Under the pieces are notes generated by a model. It worked only from the letters and a program-made list of their open reading frames with translations. It was not told where the DNA came from and did not search any database. The position numbers were made by a program, and so were the translations under genes. From Leptolyngbya ohadii IS1 (GTDB taxonomy: Bacteria > Cyanobacteriota > Cyanobacteriia > Elainellales > Elainellaceae), in contig NZ_NKFP01000001.1 of NCBI RefSeq assembly GCF_002215035.1, forward strand, positions 1,423,501-1,487,500: a stretch of DNA of 64,000 bases, written 5' to 3'. How positions within the stretch are numbered: position 1 is the stretch's first letter; each line of letters starts with the position of its first letter. Positions 27,736-37,088 of the stretch are shown piece by piece.

Positions 27736-27879
27736 TGTGATCGCCGCCCCGTCTCTGAATTTGTCTGACCTATCGGTTCCTTAAACTAATTGCTTGAGCT
27801 ACTTGCTGGAAGCCGAAACCAGCAAAAAGCGCAACTTCAAGAAAATTACAGTAGGACTATACCGTCGATAATGGAATGA

Positions 27880-27991
27880 CAGTTTGACAATATCAGTTCG
27901 GCAATACCAGTTCGGCAATATCAGTCCGGCAGTATCAGTCCGGCAGTATCAGTCCGATAATGACAGTTCGACAATGACAGTTCGACAATGA
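27880..27991 (+). repeat. eight tandem copies of a 14-bp unit ending at a start codon
   Basis: The unit runs cagttcggcaatat with variants (cagtccggcagtat, cagttcgacaatga), in register from 27880 to 27991. The final copies contain atga, and the ATG at 27988 is the start of the kinase gene. The repeats occupy the place of the 5' untranslated region, and no ribosome binding site lies between them and the start. Confidence 0.92.
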
Positions 27992-30900
27992 CATTTAAGT
28001 TTAATCGTCATCAAACCGCCTGGAATTATGGAGTTGCGATCGTCTTTGTATTGGTGGCACTGCTGCTGATGCTTGCACTTGATCCGCTGCTCCAGTTACA
28101 GCAAACCACGTTTCTGCTGTTTTTTGGGGCACTGACGCTGAGTGCCTGGTATGGCGGACGGGGAGCGGGAATTTTAGCAACCCTGCTGTCGGCGGTATGC
28201 GCTAGCTTTTTCCTGATCCCTCGCATTAGCTCCACGCCAGGGCTGGATTGGATCGTCAAAATGCTGCTGTTTATGCTTCAGGGTTGCCTGATTAGCCTGC
28301 TGATTGGATCGCTGCGTATGACCCAACTGCGGCTGAAACGGCTGCTGTATGAGCGGGATCAGGCAGAGGCAGCACTCCAGCATCTCACAACTGCGGAATC
28401 TGAGGAACGGCTGCGATTAGCGATCGAAAATGCGGGGATGGCAACCTGGGATGTGAATTTACAGACCGGAAGCGTCAACTGGTCGGAGAATCACTTTACC
28501 CTGCTGGGGTATCCGCCGGGGTTGAGCCACGAAGGAACCGACGAACTGTGGCGCAGCCGCGTTTATGCCGACGATTGGGACATGGTGCAGCAGTCCATTG
28601 AACAGGCAAAACAAAATCGATCGCTTTGCAGCATTGAGTACCGCATTGCCCGTGCCGATACGGGAGAAATTCGCTGGCTGAGTGCCTACGCCCGATTTTT
28701 GTATAGCCCCAGCGGGCAACCCGTTCGATTTGTGGGCGTTTTCTTTGATGTGACGGAGCGTAAGCAGGTAGAAGCCTCGCTGCGGGAGGGGCAGGAACGT
28801 CTGGCGCTGGCAATGGACGCGGGAGGAATGGCTGCCTGGGAGTTGAATCCGCTCAACAGCGCAGTCATTACCTCTTCTAATGCTGCTGAGATTTATGGTT
28901 TATCTCAAATTCAGACGACCGAGCAGGGATTTTCTCTGGTGCATCCAGACGATCTGGCGCGACACAGAGCGATCGTAGATCAGGCAGTTGCCCAGAAAAG
29001 CAGCTACCACTCTGAGTTTCGGATTATCCGACCTGATACGGGGGCGATCGTCTGGCTGGAGGAACGGGGGAAGGTGCTGCTGAATGAGGACGGAACGCTG
29101 CAAAAGATGATCGGGGTGGCGATCGACATTACAAAGCGCAAACAGATCGAAGCGGAGTTACAGCGGAGCAACGATCGCTTTTATGCCGCCATGCGAGCCG
29201 TGGAGGGCATTGTATTTGAGTGGAACCTGGATACCCAAACGGTCTACCGCTCCGAGGGATTGCTAGAGCTGGTGGGGGTACGCTCCGAGGATGCCCCGCC
29301 GACCCGGCAATGGTGGATTGAGCGAATTCATCCAGAGGATCTGGGGCGGATCGAAACGGAAACTCCGGCATTTTTCGCAGGGAGCGATCGCTATGAGGGC
29401 GAGTATCGGGTTCGCCATGAGGCGGGGCACTGGGTTCATGTGTGGGAGCGGGGTTGCCTGAAGCGCAACGCCCAGGGGGAAGTTATTAGCATTGTGGGCT
29501 TTACCACCGATATTACGGAACGCAAACAGGCAGAAGCCGCCCTACGCCAGAGTGAAGCCCGTCTTCAGGTTGTTGCCGCTAATTTGCCCCAGGGAGCGCT
29601 CTTTATTGTGGATCACGAGCTGCGCTATCGGCTGGCGGAAGGCAAAGCCCTTCACGATGTAGGGCTGACATCAAACTATTTTGTTGGCAAAACCCTGTGG
29701 GAAGCCCTCAACGCAGACCTAGCGGAGTTCTATGCGCCTTACTATCGTCGGGTACTCAGTGGCGAGACCTTTAGCCTGGAACACTTCAGCCACGATCGTC
29801 ACTACAGTTCCCACGGCATACCGCTGTACAACAGCCAGGGGGAGGTAGAAGCTGCCCTTGCCGTCTCTTACGACATTACGGAGCGGAAGCGGATTGAGGA
29901 CGAGCGAGAGCAGGCGGCGATCGAACTGCGGCAGAAAAACGCCATTCTGGACGCAATCAATAAATCTGCGCCAACGCCCATTTTTGTGAAGGATCGGGAG
30001 GGACGCATTATCTATGCCAACCCTGCTACCCTTACGGTCTTCGGAAAATCGGCAGAGGAGGTCATTGGCTTGCGGGACTGCGACATTGCAACCCCCCTGG
30101 AAGATGCGCTGAAGGTGATGGAAAACGATCGCCGCATTATGGAATCGGGACAGATGGAGGTGGTGGAAGAGTCGCCGGACGGCATTCGCACCTTTTTAGG
30201 GATGAAAATGCCCTACCTCAACGAAGCAGGAGAGGTGATTGGGCTGATTGGCATCTCCAACGATATTACTGAGCGAGTCCAGCTAGAGCGCGAACGCTTG
30301 CGTGTCGCAGACGAACGCGAACGGATTTTGCAGCAGGAGCAGGCAGCCCGCGAAGCCGCAGAGCAAGCCAACCGCATGAAGGACGAATTCCTCGCTGTCC
30401 TGTCCCACGAACTGCGATCGCCCCTTAACCCCATCCTGGGCTGGGCAAAGCTTCTGCAACAGGGCAATCTGGACGCCAATCGCCAGCGCGATGCCCTTGC
30501 CACGATCGAACGAAACGCCAAACTTCAGGCGCAATTGGTCGAAGACCTGCTGGACATCTCGCGCATTATGCGAGGGAAGCTCACCCTCAATACCGCCCCC
30601 GTCAGCCTTACCTTTGTGATTCCTGCCGCCATCGAAACCGTCCGCCTCGCTGCCGAAGCCAAACAAATTGCGATCGATCTCAATCTTCCCTCGATCTTTC
30701 TCCCTGTTTGGGGGGATGCTGCCCGTCTTCAGCAGGTGGTCTGGAACTTGCTGACGAATGCGGTTAAGTTCACGCCTAATGGCGGCAGCGTTGAGGTGAG
30801 ACTGCGGGAAGTGGGGGCAGGGGAGCGGGGGAGCAATGAAGTGGGGGAACTGGGAAACACTCAATCTCATGAAGCCTCGAATCACCCCTCACCTCCTTAT

Positions 30901-31320
30901 CCCCTCACCGCTCGCCTCAACGGTCTGCACATTCTGCTAGTGGATGATGACGACGATACGCGAGAGTTTCAGGCTTTTGTGCTGAGGCAGAATGGGGCAC
31001 TAGTGACGGCGGTTTCTTCCGGGTCGGCGGCGTTGCAGGTGCTAGAGCAGTGTAAGCCGGATGTCATGGTGAGCGATATTGGTATGGCGGAAATGAATGG
31101 CTATACGCTGATTCGGCAAATTCGCGATTGGGAAGCTTCGCAGCGTTTTTGTTCATCCTGCGATCGGCTTCCTGCCATTGCGGTGAGTGCCTATGCTGCC
31201 GATACTGATCAGAGGCAGTCGATTGCGGCGGGATTTCAGCGGCATCTTTCTAAGCCAATCCATCCAGAAATGCTGGTAAAAACGATCGTCGATGTGGTGA
31301 AACAAGGGACGGATGCTTAA
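27988..31320 (+). CDS. DUF4118-PAS hybrid kinase lacking the ATPase lobe, 1110 aa
   Basis: A KdpD-type DUF4118 membrane region (about 15-105) has three or four helices (VAIVFVLVALLLMLALDPLL and on). Five PAS/PAC units (about 130-770) follow, each ending in TERKQ or similar. HisKA has His807 in AVLSHELRSPLNPI. The ATPase domain starts with NLLTNAVKFTPNGGSVEVRL but stops there: the DTG and GLGL boxes are absent, replaced by about 30 residues encoded by G-rich then C-rich sequence (30812-30905). A complete receiver follows (about 977-1095, Asp1030 in VSDIGMAEMNG). Without G boxes it should not autophosphorylate, so it may act through its receiver or be trans-phosphorylated. Confidence 0.88.
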   Translation: MTFKFNRHQTAWNYGVAIVFVLVALLLMLALDPLLQLQQTTFLLFFGALTLSAWYGGRGAGILATLLSAVCASFFLIPRISSTPGLDWIVKMLLFMLQGCLISLLIGSLRMTQLRLKRLLYERDQAEAALQHLTTAESEERLRLAIENAGMATWDVNLQTGSVNWSENHFTLLGYPPGLSHEGTDELWRSRVYADDWDMVQQSIEQAKQNRSLCSIEYRIARADTGEIRWLSAYARFLYSPSGQPVRFVGVFFDVTERKQVEASLREGQERLALAMDAGGMAAWELNPLNSAVITSSNAAEIYGLSQIQTTEQGFSLVHPDDLARHRAIVDQAVAQKSSYHSEFRIIRPDTGAIVWLEERGKVLLNEDGTLQKMIGVAIDITKRKQIEAELQRSNDRFYAAMRAVEGIVFEWNLDTQTVYRSEGLLELVGVRSEDAPPTRQWWIERIHPEDLGRIETETPAFFAGSDRYEGEYRVRHEAGHWVHVWERGCLKRNAQGEVISIVGFTTDITERKQAEAALRQSEARLQVVAANLPQGALFIVDHELRYRLAEGKALHDVGLTSNYFVGKTLWEALNADLAEFYAPYYRRVLSGETFSLEHFSHDRHYSSHGIPLYNSQGEVEAALAVSYDITERKRIEDEREQAAIELRQKNAILDAINKSAPTPIFVKDREGRIIYANPATLTVFGKSAEEVIGLRDCDIATPLEDALKVMENDRRIMESGQMEVVEESPDGIRTFLGMKMPYLNEAGEVIGLIGISNDITERVQLERERLRVADERERILQQEQAAREAAEQANRMKDEFLAVLSHELRSPLNPILGWAKLLQQGNLDANRQRDALATIERNAKLQAQLVEDLLDISRIMRGKLTLNTAPVSLTFVIPAAIETVRLAAEAKQIAIDLNLPSIFLPVWGDAARLQQVVWNLLTNAVKFTPNGGSVEVRLREVGAGERGSNEVGELGNTQSHEASNHPSPPYPLTARLNGLHILLVDDDDDTREFQAFVLRQNGALVTAVSSGSAALQVLEQCKPDVMVSDIGMAEMNGYTLIRQIRDWEASQRFCSSCDRLPAIAVSAYAADTDQRQSIAAGFQRHLSKPIHPEMLVKTIVDVVKQGTDA

Positions 31321-31321
31321 A

Positions 31322-31386
31322 TAAAAGAAATATCTAAAAGAAATATCCAAAAGAAATATCTAAAAGAAATATCCAAAAGAAATATC
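31322..31386. repeat. five tandem copies of a 13-bp unit
   Basis: The unit taaaagaaatatc (or caaaagaaatatc) is repeated from 31322 to 31386, directly after the stop of the kinase gene and 28 bases before the next start. Confidence 0.92.
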
Positions 31387-31413
31387 CGCTGTTGGTCTGC
31401 TGTTCTATGTCCT

Positions 31414-31833
31414 ATGAGCCATCCGGTAATGCCTGATCTTCCGTCGAGTTCACAAGCTGCTTCCCAAAAAAACCGTCCCACGCTTTCGCCAGAATGGGCA
31501 GCGCAACTGGAGGCGGTCATGCAGGGCGATCGCGACTTTTTTGTGCAGCATCCGGAGCGGGATTACTATGTGCGTCCGATTACGCCGGTTGAGGTGATGG
31601 AAGGGCGGGCAATGGGTAGGCAGGTGGATGAAACGGCTGAAATGCTGGTCGGGGAAGTGGTGCCGGGGAGTCGGGTGCGCTTAACTATTGTCAGCGATCT
31701 GGATTCAACGATCGCCGAATTTCGCACAATCCAGCAGCAGCTTCGTCGGGAGGTGGGGGGGCAACCTGCAACGTTGAAGGATCGCATTAAGCAGGGGCAG
31801 AAGGTACGCCCGAAGGCGAAGGGGTTTGGCTAA
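31414..31833 (+). CDS. hypothetical protein, 139 aa
   Basis: ATG 31414 opens a soluble, charged protein: RDFFVQHPERDYYVRPITPVE, then RVRLTIVSDLDSTIAEFRTI and a basic Lys/Arg tail. No signal or membrane part and no recognised family. The tail PKAKGFG and the Arg-rich middle suggest nucleic-acid or acidic-partner contact, but this is only a guess. It is followed at once by a MITE, so the 3' context is mobile. Confidence 0.6.
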   Translation: MSHPVMPDLPSSSQAASQKNRPTLSPEWAAQLEAVMQGDRDFFVQHPERDYYVRPITPVEVMEGRAMGRQVDETAEMLVGEVVPGSRVRLTIVSDLDSTIAEFRTIQQQLRREVGGQPATLKDRIKQGQKVRPKAKGFG

Positions 31834-31863
31834 GGTGAATCTGAGTATTAAAGGTGAAGCTAG

Positions 31864-32063
31864 AAAAATCTGGCGTTGCTGAATAGGCGTATGAATCGCC
31901 CCCCTAACCCCCCAATTCTGGGGGAAACCAAACAAATGCCAGCATTTCCATAGCGGCAGGCAATTCTGCCGATTTCAAAGTCCCCCAAACTTGGGGGATT
32001 TAGGGGGCGTGCAGGACTTCGATTTGCACCATTCATCCCTTAATTCAGCAACGCCAAAAATCT
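31864..32063. mobile_element. MITE, 184 bp, with 8-bp target duplication (copy 1)
   Basis: Inverted termini ggcgttgctgaat (31872-31884) and attcagcaacgcc (32043-32055) bound the element. Direct repeats aaaaatct lie at 31864-31871 and 32056-32063. The interior has palindromic G/C-rich blocks such as ccccaattctgggg. A second related copy, in opposite orientation, lies at 49160-49321. No transposase is coded. Its right end supplies the last codons and the stop of the sulfotransferase gene. Confidence 0.9.
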
Positions 32064-33872
32064 CTTTAGCTTTGAGCGGATTTGTCCTAAAATTCCGGCT
32101 TCCGATTCGCTGCTGTTCATCTTCGATCGCCCGATCTGCTTCCATTCATGCCGCAATGCCTGGAGGTGGGGATTTTTTCGATCGAGGGCTGGCAGGTCGG
32201 TGCGGTTAGAGAATACGACAAAGACTTCGTTGGCAAAAACCGATCGCAGATTCTTGAATGTCCAGGTGAGTAAAGCGGGATTCGTTTCCGGCAGCAGTCC
32301 TTTGTGAATCACAACCCAATCGGGTGACTGAGTAAGGGATTCGGCGCAGGAAATGTATTGCTGGGAGAAACATTCGACAAATTCGACAGGGGCGGCGATC
32401 GTCTCTGTTTCCCGGATCTGGGGCTGAATAAAATCCCTGACGGCAATCCAGGCGGAGTCCTGCTGCGGAAAAATCCAATATTTTTGGGCGAATTTTTGGG
32501 CGATCGCAGATTCGGAGCTGGGGATAATTTGCACGCCCCGCACAGCAAGTCCGACCAGCAAACCATCGGCGCTGCCATCCTTTAACAGTTGCGGCATGGG
32601 AATTGTGCGATTGACGCTGAAGGTTAGGCGGGTGAAATAGGGATTCTTAGAGACGATCGCCTGGGGAATTTGTCCTTCAAAGAGGGTGGTTTGCTTGCGC
32701 TTCAACAGGGTTTTAAGGGCGATTGGTTCTCCGTTGGCTTGCAGGGCAAAGCTGTCTAAAATATCAGGTGCGGCGCTATCCCCAATACAGATCCGAATTC
32801 TGTAATCCGTTCCTGAAGCGAGGGAAAAATCTAGATGGGCGGTTGTTCCTGGACCAATCCACTTACGTCGCTGCCAGCCTGTTCCCGGAATTGCCTGTCG
32901 AGAATTAAAATCAACCGATCGCACGGGTTCACCATTGGATTCCGCGTAGCGTTGCTCGTAGTGTTTTTCTAAGGCATGAAAGAGCGCTGCTTGATTCTCA
33001 CCTGCTCGATTCTCAGAACCATTAAGCTGATTGAGCGTTAGCTGATTGAGCGTTAAACGATCGGATTCAGACAGTTTATATCTTGCCTGAAGTTCTTCTA
33101 GCATCTGGGCAAATCGCGCTTCAAAAAGCTGTTGCCCGTACTGGTAGAGTTCCCAATCGAGTTCGTTGAGGGAGAGAATTGCGGCGATCGTCTCCGGATC
33201 AAGATCATCTCCGCTGGACTGCTTTTTGCCTGCAACCCGACGATTTTGGTACTGGGCAACGGGACACCAGCCAAAAGTGTAATACAGCAAAAACAGCGAT
33301 GCCTGAAACTGCTCGGTTAATCCGGTAAAGGCAAATTCGTCCAGATGTTGCTTTGCTAGCCTCAGTAGCTCTGCATCTGATAGTTCTGCCTCGATCGGAT
33401 CAGGGGCAAAAGGATTGAGGTGTCGAGTTCCTAGCCCTGCGGCAATTTGCCGAGTCTGCAAATTAGAGGTGCGGATGCGAATCGTTGGATCGCTGCTGCA
33501 AACAAAATCCCTTATTCCCTGCTGTGTGGCTTCCCTAAGAAACTGCGAGAAGATGCTGTCGCTGGTATCCGCCTGACAGTGCTTAAACAGCGAAATTACG
33601 CGATTGACGGGATGCCTCAGAACAGTGAAATAAACAGGCTTTTTCGGCAAAAATTGATAGATGTTGTAATCAAAGTGGGCACCAAAAAACCTGTATTTGT
33701 CTAATTCACCGGGAGCTGAGTGGTAAATCTCGCCTTCCAGCAGCGGACACAGTTCCTCTGCGCCAAATTTAGTGTTGATAATTGAAAGGAGCGTGGTGCT
33801 GGCGGTTTTTGGAATCCTGACAAAGCAAAGCTGATCTTCTGATTGCAGGTGATACTCGATGCTTTTGGGCAT
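32040..33872 (-). CDS. sulfotransferase family protein with C-terminal extension, 610 aa
   Basis: The N-terminal 240 residues form a sulfotransferase domain: FVRIPKTASTTLLSIINTKF (phosphosulfate-binding loop, about residues 18-36), PVYFTVLRHPVNRVISLFKH (3'-phosphate loop, about 97-116), and LTEQFQASLFLLYYTFGW. It transfers sulfate from PAPS to a sugar or protein substrate. After a coiled segment near 255-290, residues about 310-450 look like a beta-sandwich (IPGTGWQRRKWIGPGTTAHL), and 450-610 are unrecognised. The final residues ALLN and the TAA come from the end of the MITE, so the natural C-terminus may have been replaced. Confidence 0.82.
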   Translation of the reverse strand: MPKSIEYHLQSEDQLCFVRIPKTASTTLLSIINTKFGAEELCPLLEGEIYHSAPGELDKYRFFGAHFDYNIYQFLPKKPVYFTVLRHPVNRVISLFKHCQADTSDSIFSQFLREATQQGIRDFVCSSDPTIRIRTSNLQTRQIAAGLGTRHLNPFAPDPIEAELSDAELLRLAKQHLDEFAFTGLTEQFQASLFLLYYTFGWCPVAQYQNRRVAGKKQSSGDDLDPETIAAILSLNELDWELYQYGQQLFEARFAQMLEELQARYKLSESDRLTLNQLTLNQLNGSENRAGENQAALFHALEKHYEQRYAESNGEPVRSVDFNSRQAIPGTGWQRRKWIGPGTTAHLDFSLASGTDYRIRICIGDSAAPDILDSFALQANGEPIALKTLLKRKQTTLFEGQIPQAIVSKNPYFTRLTFSVNRTIPMPQLLKDGSADGLLVGLAVRGVQIIPSSESAIAQKFAQKYWIFPQQDSAWIAVRDFIQPQIRETETIAAPVEFVECFSQQYISCAESLTQSPDWVVIHKGLLPETNPALLTWTFKNLRSVFANEVFVVFSNRTDLPALDRKNPHLQALRHEWKQIGRSKMNSSESEAGILGQIRSKLKRFLALLN

Positions 33873-33994
33873 GATCTACAGCGCCAGGAGGAATACAGGA
33901 TTCGAGGGCAGGATTCGCAGATAGTATACAGCAATGCTGAGGGCATCGATCCGCCTTTACGAATCCTCGGCTGAGTCCCATAAGTCCTGAAGCC

Positions 33995-34038
33995 CCCTAA
34001 ATCCCCCAATTGTTTGTTGCTGCTCCTGGGGAGCGAGG
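33995..34038. repeat. dispersed 44-bp repeat, copy B
   Basis: Partner of 14871-14914, about 38 of 44 identical, with the core tttgttgctgctcctgggg. It lies in the 313-base spacer before the IS21 fragment. No gene is seen in 33873-34130. Confidence 0.6.
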
Positions 34039-34133
34039 CTACGGTTATTAGACGACAATGCAGATGACGGGAAACGACAGCGTTAGTGGCGGGTCGGTAA
34101 GCGGTTAAACCCTGCTTGTAATTGACATCTAGA

Positions 34134-34640
34134 TGTCAACTCGTCCTTCGCAGCAAAAAGACACTGGTAGCAGATCCATCGTGAAATGGAGACGCCCCCA
34201 GTGCCTGGAAAACAAATAAAAACATATCAACTAAGAGTGTACATGAAAGCAAGAGAAATCGGCTTAACCCAAGTCGATGCGGCGACGATTGCCGAGTTCT
34301 CAGAACGTACTGCCCAACGCATCGATGCAGGCACACATCAACCGCAACGGGGAAAAAGGCAAGTGACCCGAAGCAGTCCGAACCCGCTAGCCGATGTGTG
34401 GGAGAGTGAGCTAGAGCCACTGCTGCGTCAGCAACCCCGCCTAAAACCGATGACGTTGTTCGAGTATTTGCAAGATTGCTACCCTGGCAAATACCCACAG
34501 GTGTTGCGAACCTTGCAGCGCCGGGTGCAACAGTGGAAGGCACTGCATGGCGCATCCCCCGAAGTGATGTTTCCGTTACGCCATGAACCTGGAGAAATGG
34601 GACTCTCGGACTTCACCGAACTGAAGGAGGTTCAGTTTAA
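34134..34640 (+). pseudogene. truncated IS21-family transposase (IstA) with its left end
   Basis: The frame from ATG 34186 reads METPPVPGKQIKTYQLRVYM with the N-terminal HTH, LRTLQRRVQQWKALHG and MFPLRHEPGEMGLSDFTELK, the start of the IS21 integrase core. After ELKEVQF about 34640 the sequence changes to unrelated DNA, giving a 166-aa ORF with an accidental tail. The DDE core is lost. The sequence tgtcaactcgtccttcgc at 34134 fits an IS21 left terminus, though the first bases are not certain. Confidence 0.75.
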
Positions 34641-34646
34641 TCGAAG

Positions 34647-34817
34647 TGTCAGATTAAGTCTTAACTATTACAACTTAATTTGTTAATTCTGCTCCCAAAA
34701 CACAACGCACTTAATCTGTTATTGCCACGATCGTCTCTCTCAAGACTGTTCCATTCCTGGAAGACTTTGCTCCTATTCCCCTCCAGCTTCTCGTCTCTCA
34801 ACGTAGTTAACCTGTTA
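34647..34817. other. array of four TTAAnnTG-type sites, possible Tn7-like transposon end
   Basis: Directly after the IS21 break, TGTCAGATTAAG (34647-34658, its complement CTTAATCTGACA), TTAATTTGTTA (34675-34685), TTAATCTGTTA (34711-34721) and TTAACCTGTTA (34807-34817) share a core. This resembles the repeated TnsB-binding sites at the ends of Tn7-like and type V-K CRISPR-associated transposons. No tns or cas12k gene is present, so it would be a lone end. A hairpin gactcag/ctgagtc follows at 34820-34852. Confidence 0.35.
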
Positions 34818-34894
34818 AAGACTCAGATAATTCGTTAAGCGACACTGAGTCTAGCAAGGAGGGGAACGACTTCCCGATACCTATCGTTCAGCAA

Positions 34895-36019
34895 TCAAAC
34901 AAAGGTAAAGGCATCCAGAGTAATTTGGCTGGAGTTGACGCCTTCTAATCGAGCAAGCACCTGTCCCTCAAAGCGAATCACCGTCGTGTTGCTGCCCTCT
35001 GCACCGATGCGAATGCCATTCAGATTGATGCCGCGTGACAAACCGAGGCGATCGATATTAACTTGAAAGTCTTCCACAATGTCAAAGCCGCTGTTTAACT
35101 GAAGGACAAAAATATCCGCTGCTTGACCTCCATTCAGCCGATCTCTGCCACTGTCCCCAGTGAGAGTATCCGCATCATTGCCGCCAACTAGTCGGTCGTC
35201 GCCACTTCCACCTAGGAGCGTATCTCGTCCGCTTTGTCCGCTGACAGTATCTCGTCCATCGCCACCGTTGAGCGAGTCTGCTCCATCTCCCCCAAGCACC
35301 GTGTCATTCCCGCTGCCGCCCAGCAGTTGATCCTGTCCTTGCTGTCCGTTCATAGTATCGTCACCACTGCCGCCGTCGATCGAGTCATTTCCGCCACCCC
35401 CAATGAGCGAGTCATTCCCATCTTCGCCCAACAGGGAATCAGCACCGCCCTGCCCGTTCAGGTCATCGTTGCCCGAACCGCCCTCTAACGCATCATTGCC
35501 ATTGCCGCCTCGCAGCCGATCGATGCCATCTTCCCCGTCCAGGGTATCAATCCCGTCATCTCCGTTCAGCTCATCGTTGCCGCGACCTCCCTCGATCTCA
35601 TCGTCGCCGCCAGCTCCAAACAGTCGATCGGCTCCATCCGATCCGTCCAGTTCATCCGATCCATTTTCTCCGCGCAGCTCATCATCGCCGCTGTTTCCAT
35701 CCAGCTCATCGTTGCCACTGCCACCTGCAACTCTATCGTTGCCGGAACCTGCCTGAACCAAGTCGTCCCCGCTTCCGGCTGTGATGTTATCGCCGCCACT
35801 GTCACCCCGAATTTGGTCGTTACCGTTGTCACCCCGAATTCGGTCGTTACCGCTACCCCCAATCAGTCGATCGCTCCCCGATCGTCCCGTTAGATCATCA
35901 TCGCCTCCTACCCCATTGAGCAGGTCATTCCGATCGCCTCCTCGCAAGGTGTCAGCACCAGGGGTTCCAATCCGGTTCACTCCATCAATGAAAATGAAAC
36001 TTGCACGTTTGTTTCGCAT
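34895..36019 (-). CDS. RTX (hemolysin-type calcium-binding) repeat protein, 374 aa
   Basis: About residues 15-290 are almost entirely nine-residue GGxGxDxLx-type repeats (GGSGNDRIRGDNGNDQIRGD and so on), at least 25, that bind calcium as a parallel beta-roll. The C-terminal 80 residues (DIFVLQLNSGFDIVEDFQVN, then IRIGAEGSNTTVIRFEG) are the typical cap that holds the type I secretion signal. There is no N-terminal signal peptide, as expected for type I export, and no enzymatic domain. It may be a structural or adhesive surface protein. No type I secretion genes are in the window. Confidence 0.88.
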   Translation of the reverse strand: MRNKRASFIFIDGVNRIGTPGADTLRGGDRNDLLNGVGGDDDLTGRSGSDRLIGGSGNDRIRGDNGNDQIRGDSGGDNITAGSGDDLVQAGSGNDRVAGGSGNDELDGNSGDDELRGENGSDELDGSDGADRLFGAGGDDEIEGGRGNDELNGDDGIDTLDGEDGIDRLRGGNGNDALEGGSGNDDLNGQGGADSLLGEDGNDSLIGGGGNDSIDGGSGDDTMNGQQGQDQLLGGSGNDTVLGGDGADSLNGGDGRDTVSGQSGRDTLLGGSGDDRLVGGNDADTLTGDSGRDRLNGGQAADIFVLQLNSGFDIVEDFQVNIDRLGLSRGINLNGIRIGAEGSNTTVIRFEGQVLARLEGVNSSQITLDAFTFV

Positions 36020-37088
36020 TTACCCCAACTCCTGATTCTATTGCTTAATCTCTAGCTACGAACTCGTTCGAGAGGTCATCCTGTCGTTCAAACTGACAAG
36101 GCATTATGTCACTCAAAAATAGGAATGAGATAGGCTACGGCATCGATTTGCACGTCGTTGTCAAACCAAGATAACAGAGTAAAGGGACAGTTTCCTGGTC
36201 TGCTCTATTGCTGGCAATTTCACCGCTCTTGCTATAGAAGATAAAACGATCGTCTCAAACCCTTGTTACACCAAGCTTCTTTGGGCTACTTTGGGAACTG
36301 TTACAACTTCGCTTCCCTCACGCCCCAATGGGGAGAGCAATCACCCTTCCCATCCCATTGGGGGATGGAGATGCATTGGGGAGCGATTGCATTGTATCGA
36401 TCGTTTGATGAAGCTAGGTCGCCAGCATTGTGACCCGTTCTGCCTTCAATCCTGCTCCTTGATGAATGAATTAGACGATCGACTGGTGATCGGCTGATTG
36501 GGAAGGGCAAATGTAATAAGGACTGAAATATCAATTCAGTAAGAATTTGAGAGGGATCATAGTGACATTTCGTCAGGATGTCTGCCATAACCCCTTATGA
36601 GCAGATATAGAGATAAGTAGCTGGGCGCAATTAAACAACGGATGGTATTTGGGGGTGGTGGGGGCTGTGCCCCTACCCTGGGGCGAAGCCCCAAACCCCC
36701 TCTATCTCATAAATAATTACAACCACCTACTTAATGGATTCTGCAAGATCAAATTGTCACTATTTTTTTACCTTATCAATATATCAATACAAGTTTTTAA
36801 CCCAATATCCCAAGGCTTAAACAACTTCTTAGTTGTTCAATAAAAACCATTAAATTTCAGATGCTACAAATCGCTTAAGTGCCATGATAGAAGTAAAAAT
36901 ATAACTCTAGTAACAGACCCTTTTGAATTAAGCTTTCGTCACAATCTAGACTGAATCGGCAGCTAGCGTTAGCCCTTCTATTACCGCCGATCGCCATAAT
37001 CAAGTCTCACAATGCTTCTGTTGAATGAGCTGGAAGCACAGTTTTATGCTGTCCAATTTTCACGATTTTTGAATAGGTTTATTTTCAG
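36020..37088. other. 1069-base spacer between two RTX genes, no supported gene
   Basis: Two divergent RTX genes face away from it, so it should hold two promoters. A G/C-rich inverted patch lies around 36650-36710 (gtgcccctaccctggggcg and gaagccccaaacccc), similar to other dispersed repeats, and an A/T-rich stretch lies at 36720-36900. The open frames here look like chance. Confidence 0.6.

Noticed and set aside
27880-27991. Regular repeats considered as a CRISPR array
   Set aside because: Units are 14 bp and directly adjacent without unique spacers; it is a tandem repeat.
35234-36035. Long open frames opposite the RTX gene
   Set aside because: They arise from the repeated codons of the RTX nonapeptides on the other strand.
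36649-36843. 64-codon plus-strand ORF in the RTX spacer
   Set aside because: Its first part is a G/C-rich dispersed repeat and the rest is A/T-rich with no signal or ribosome binding site.
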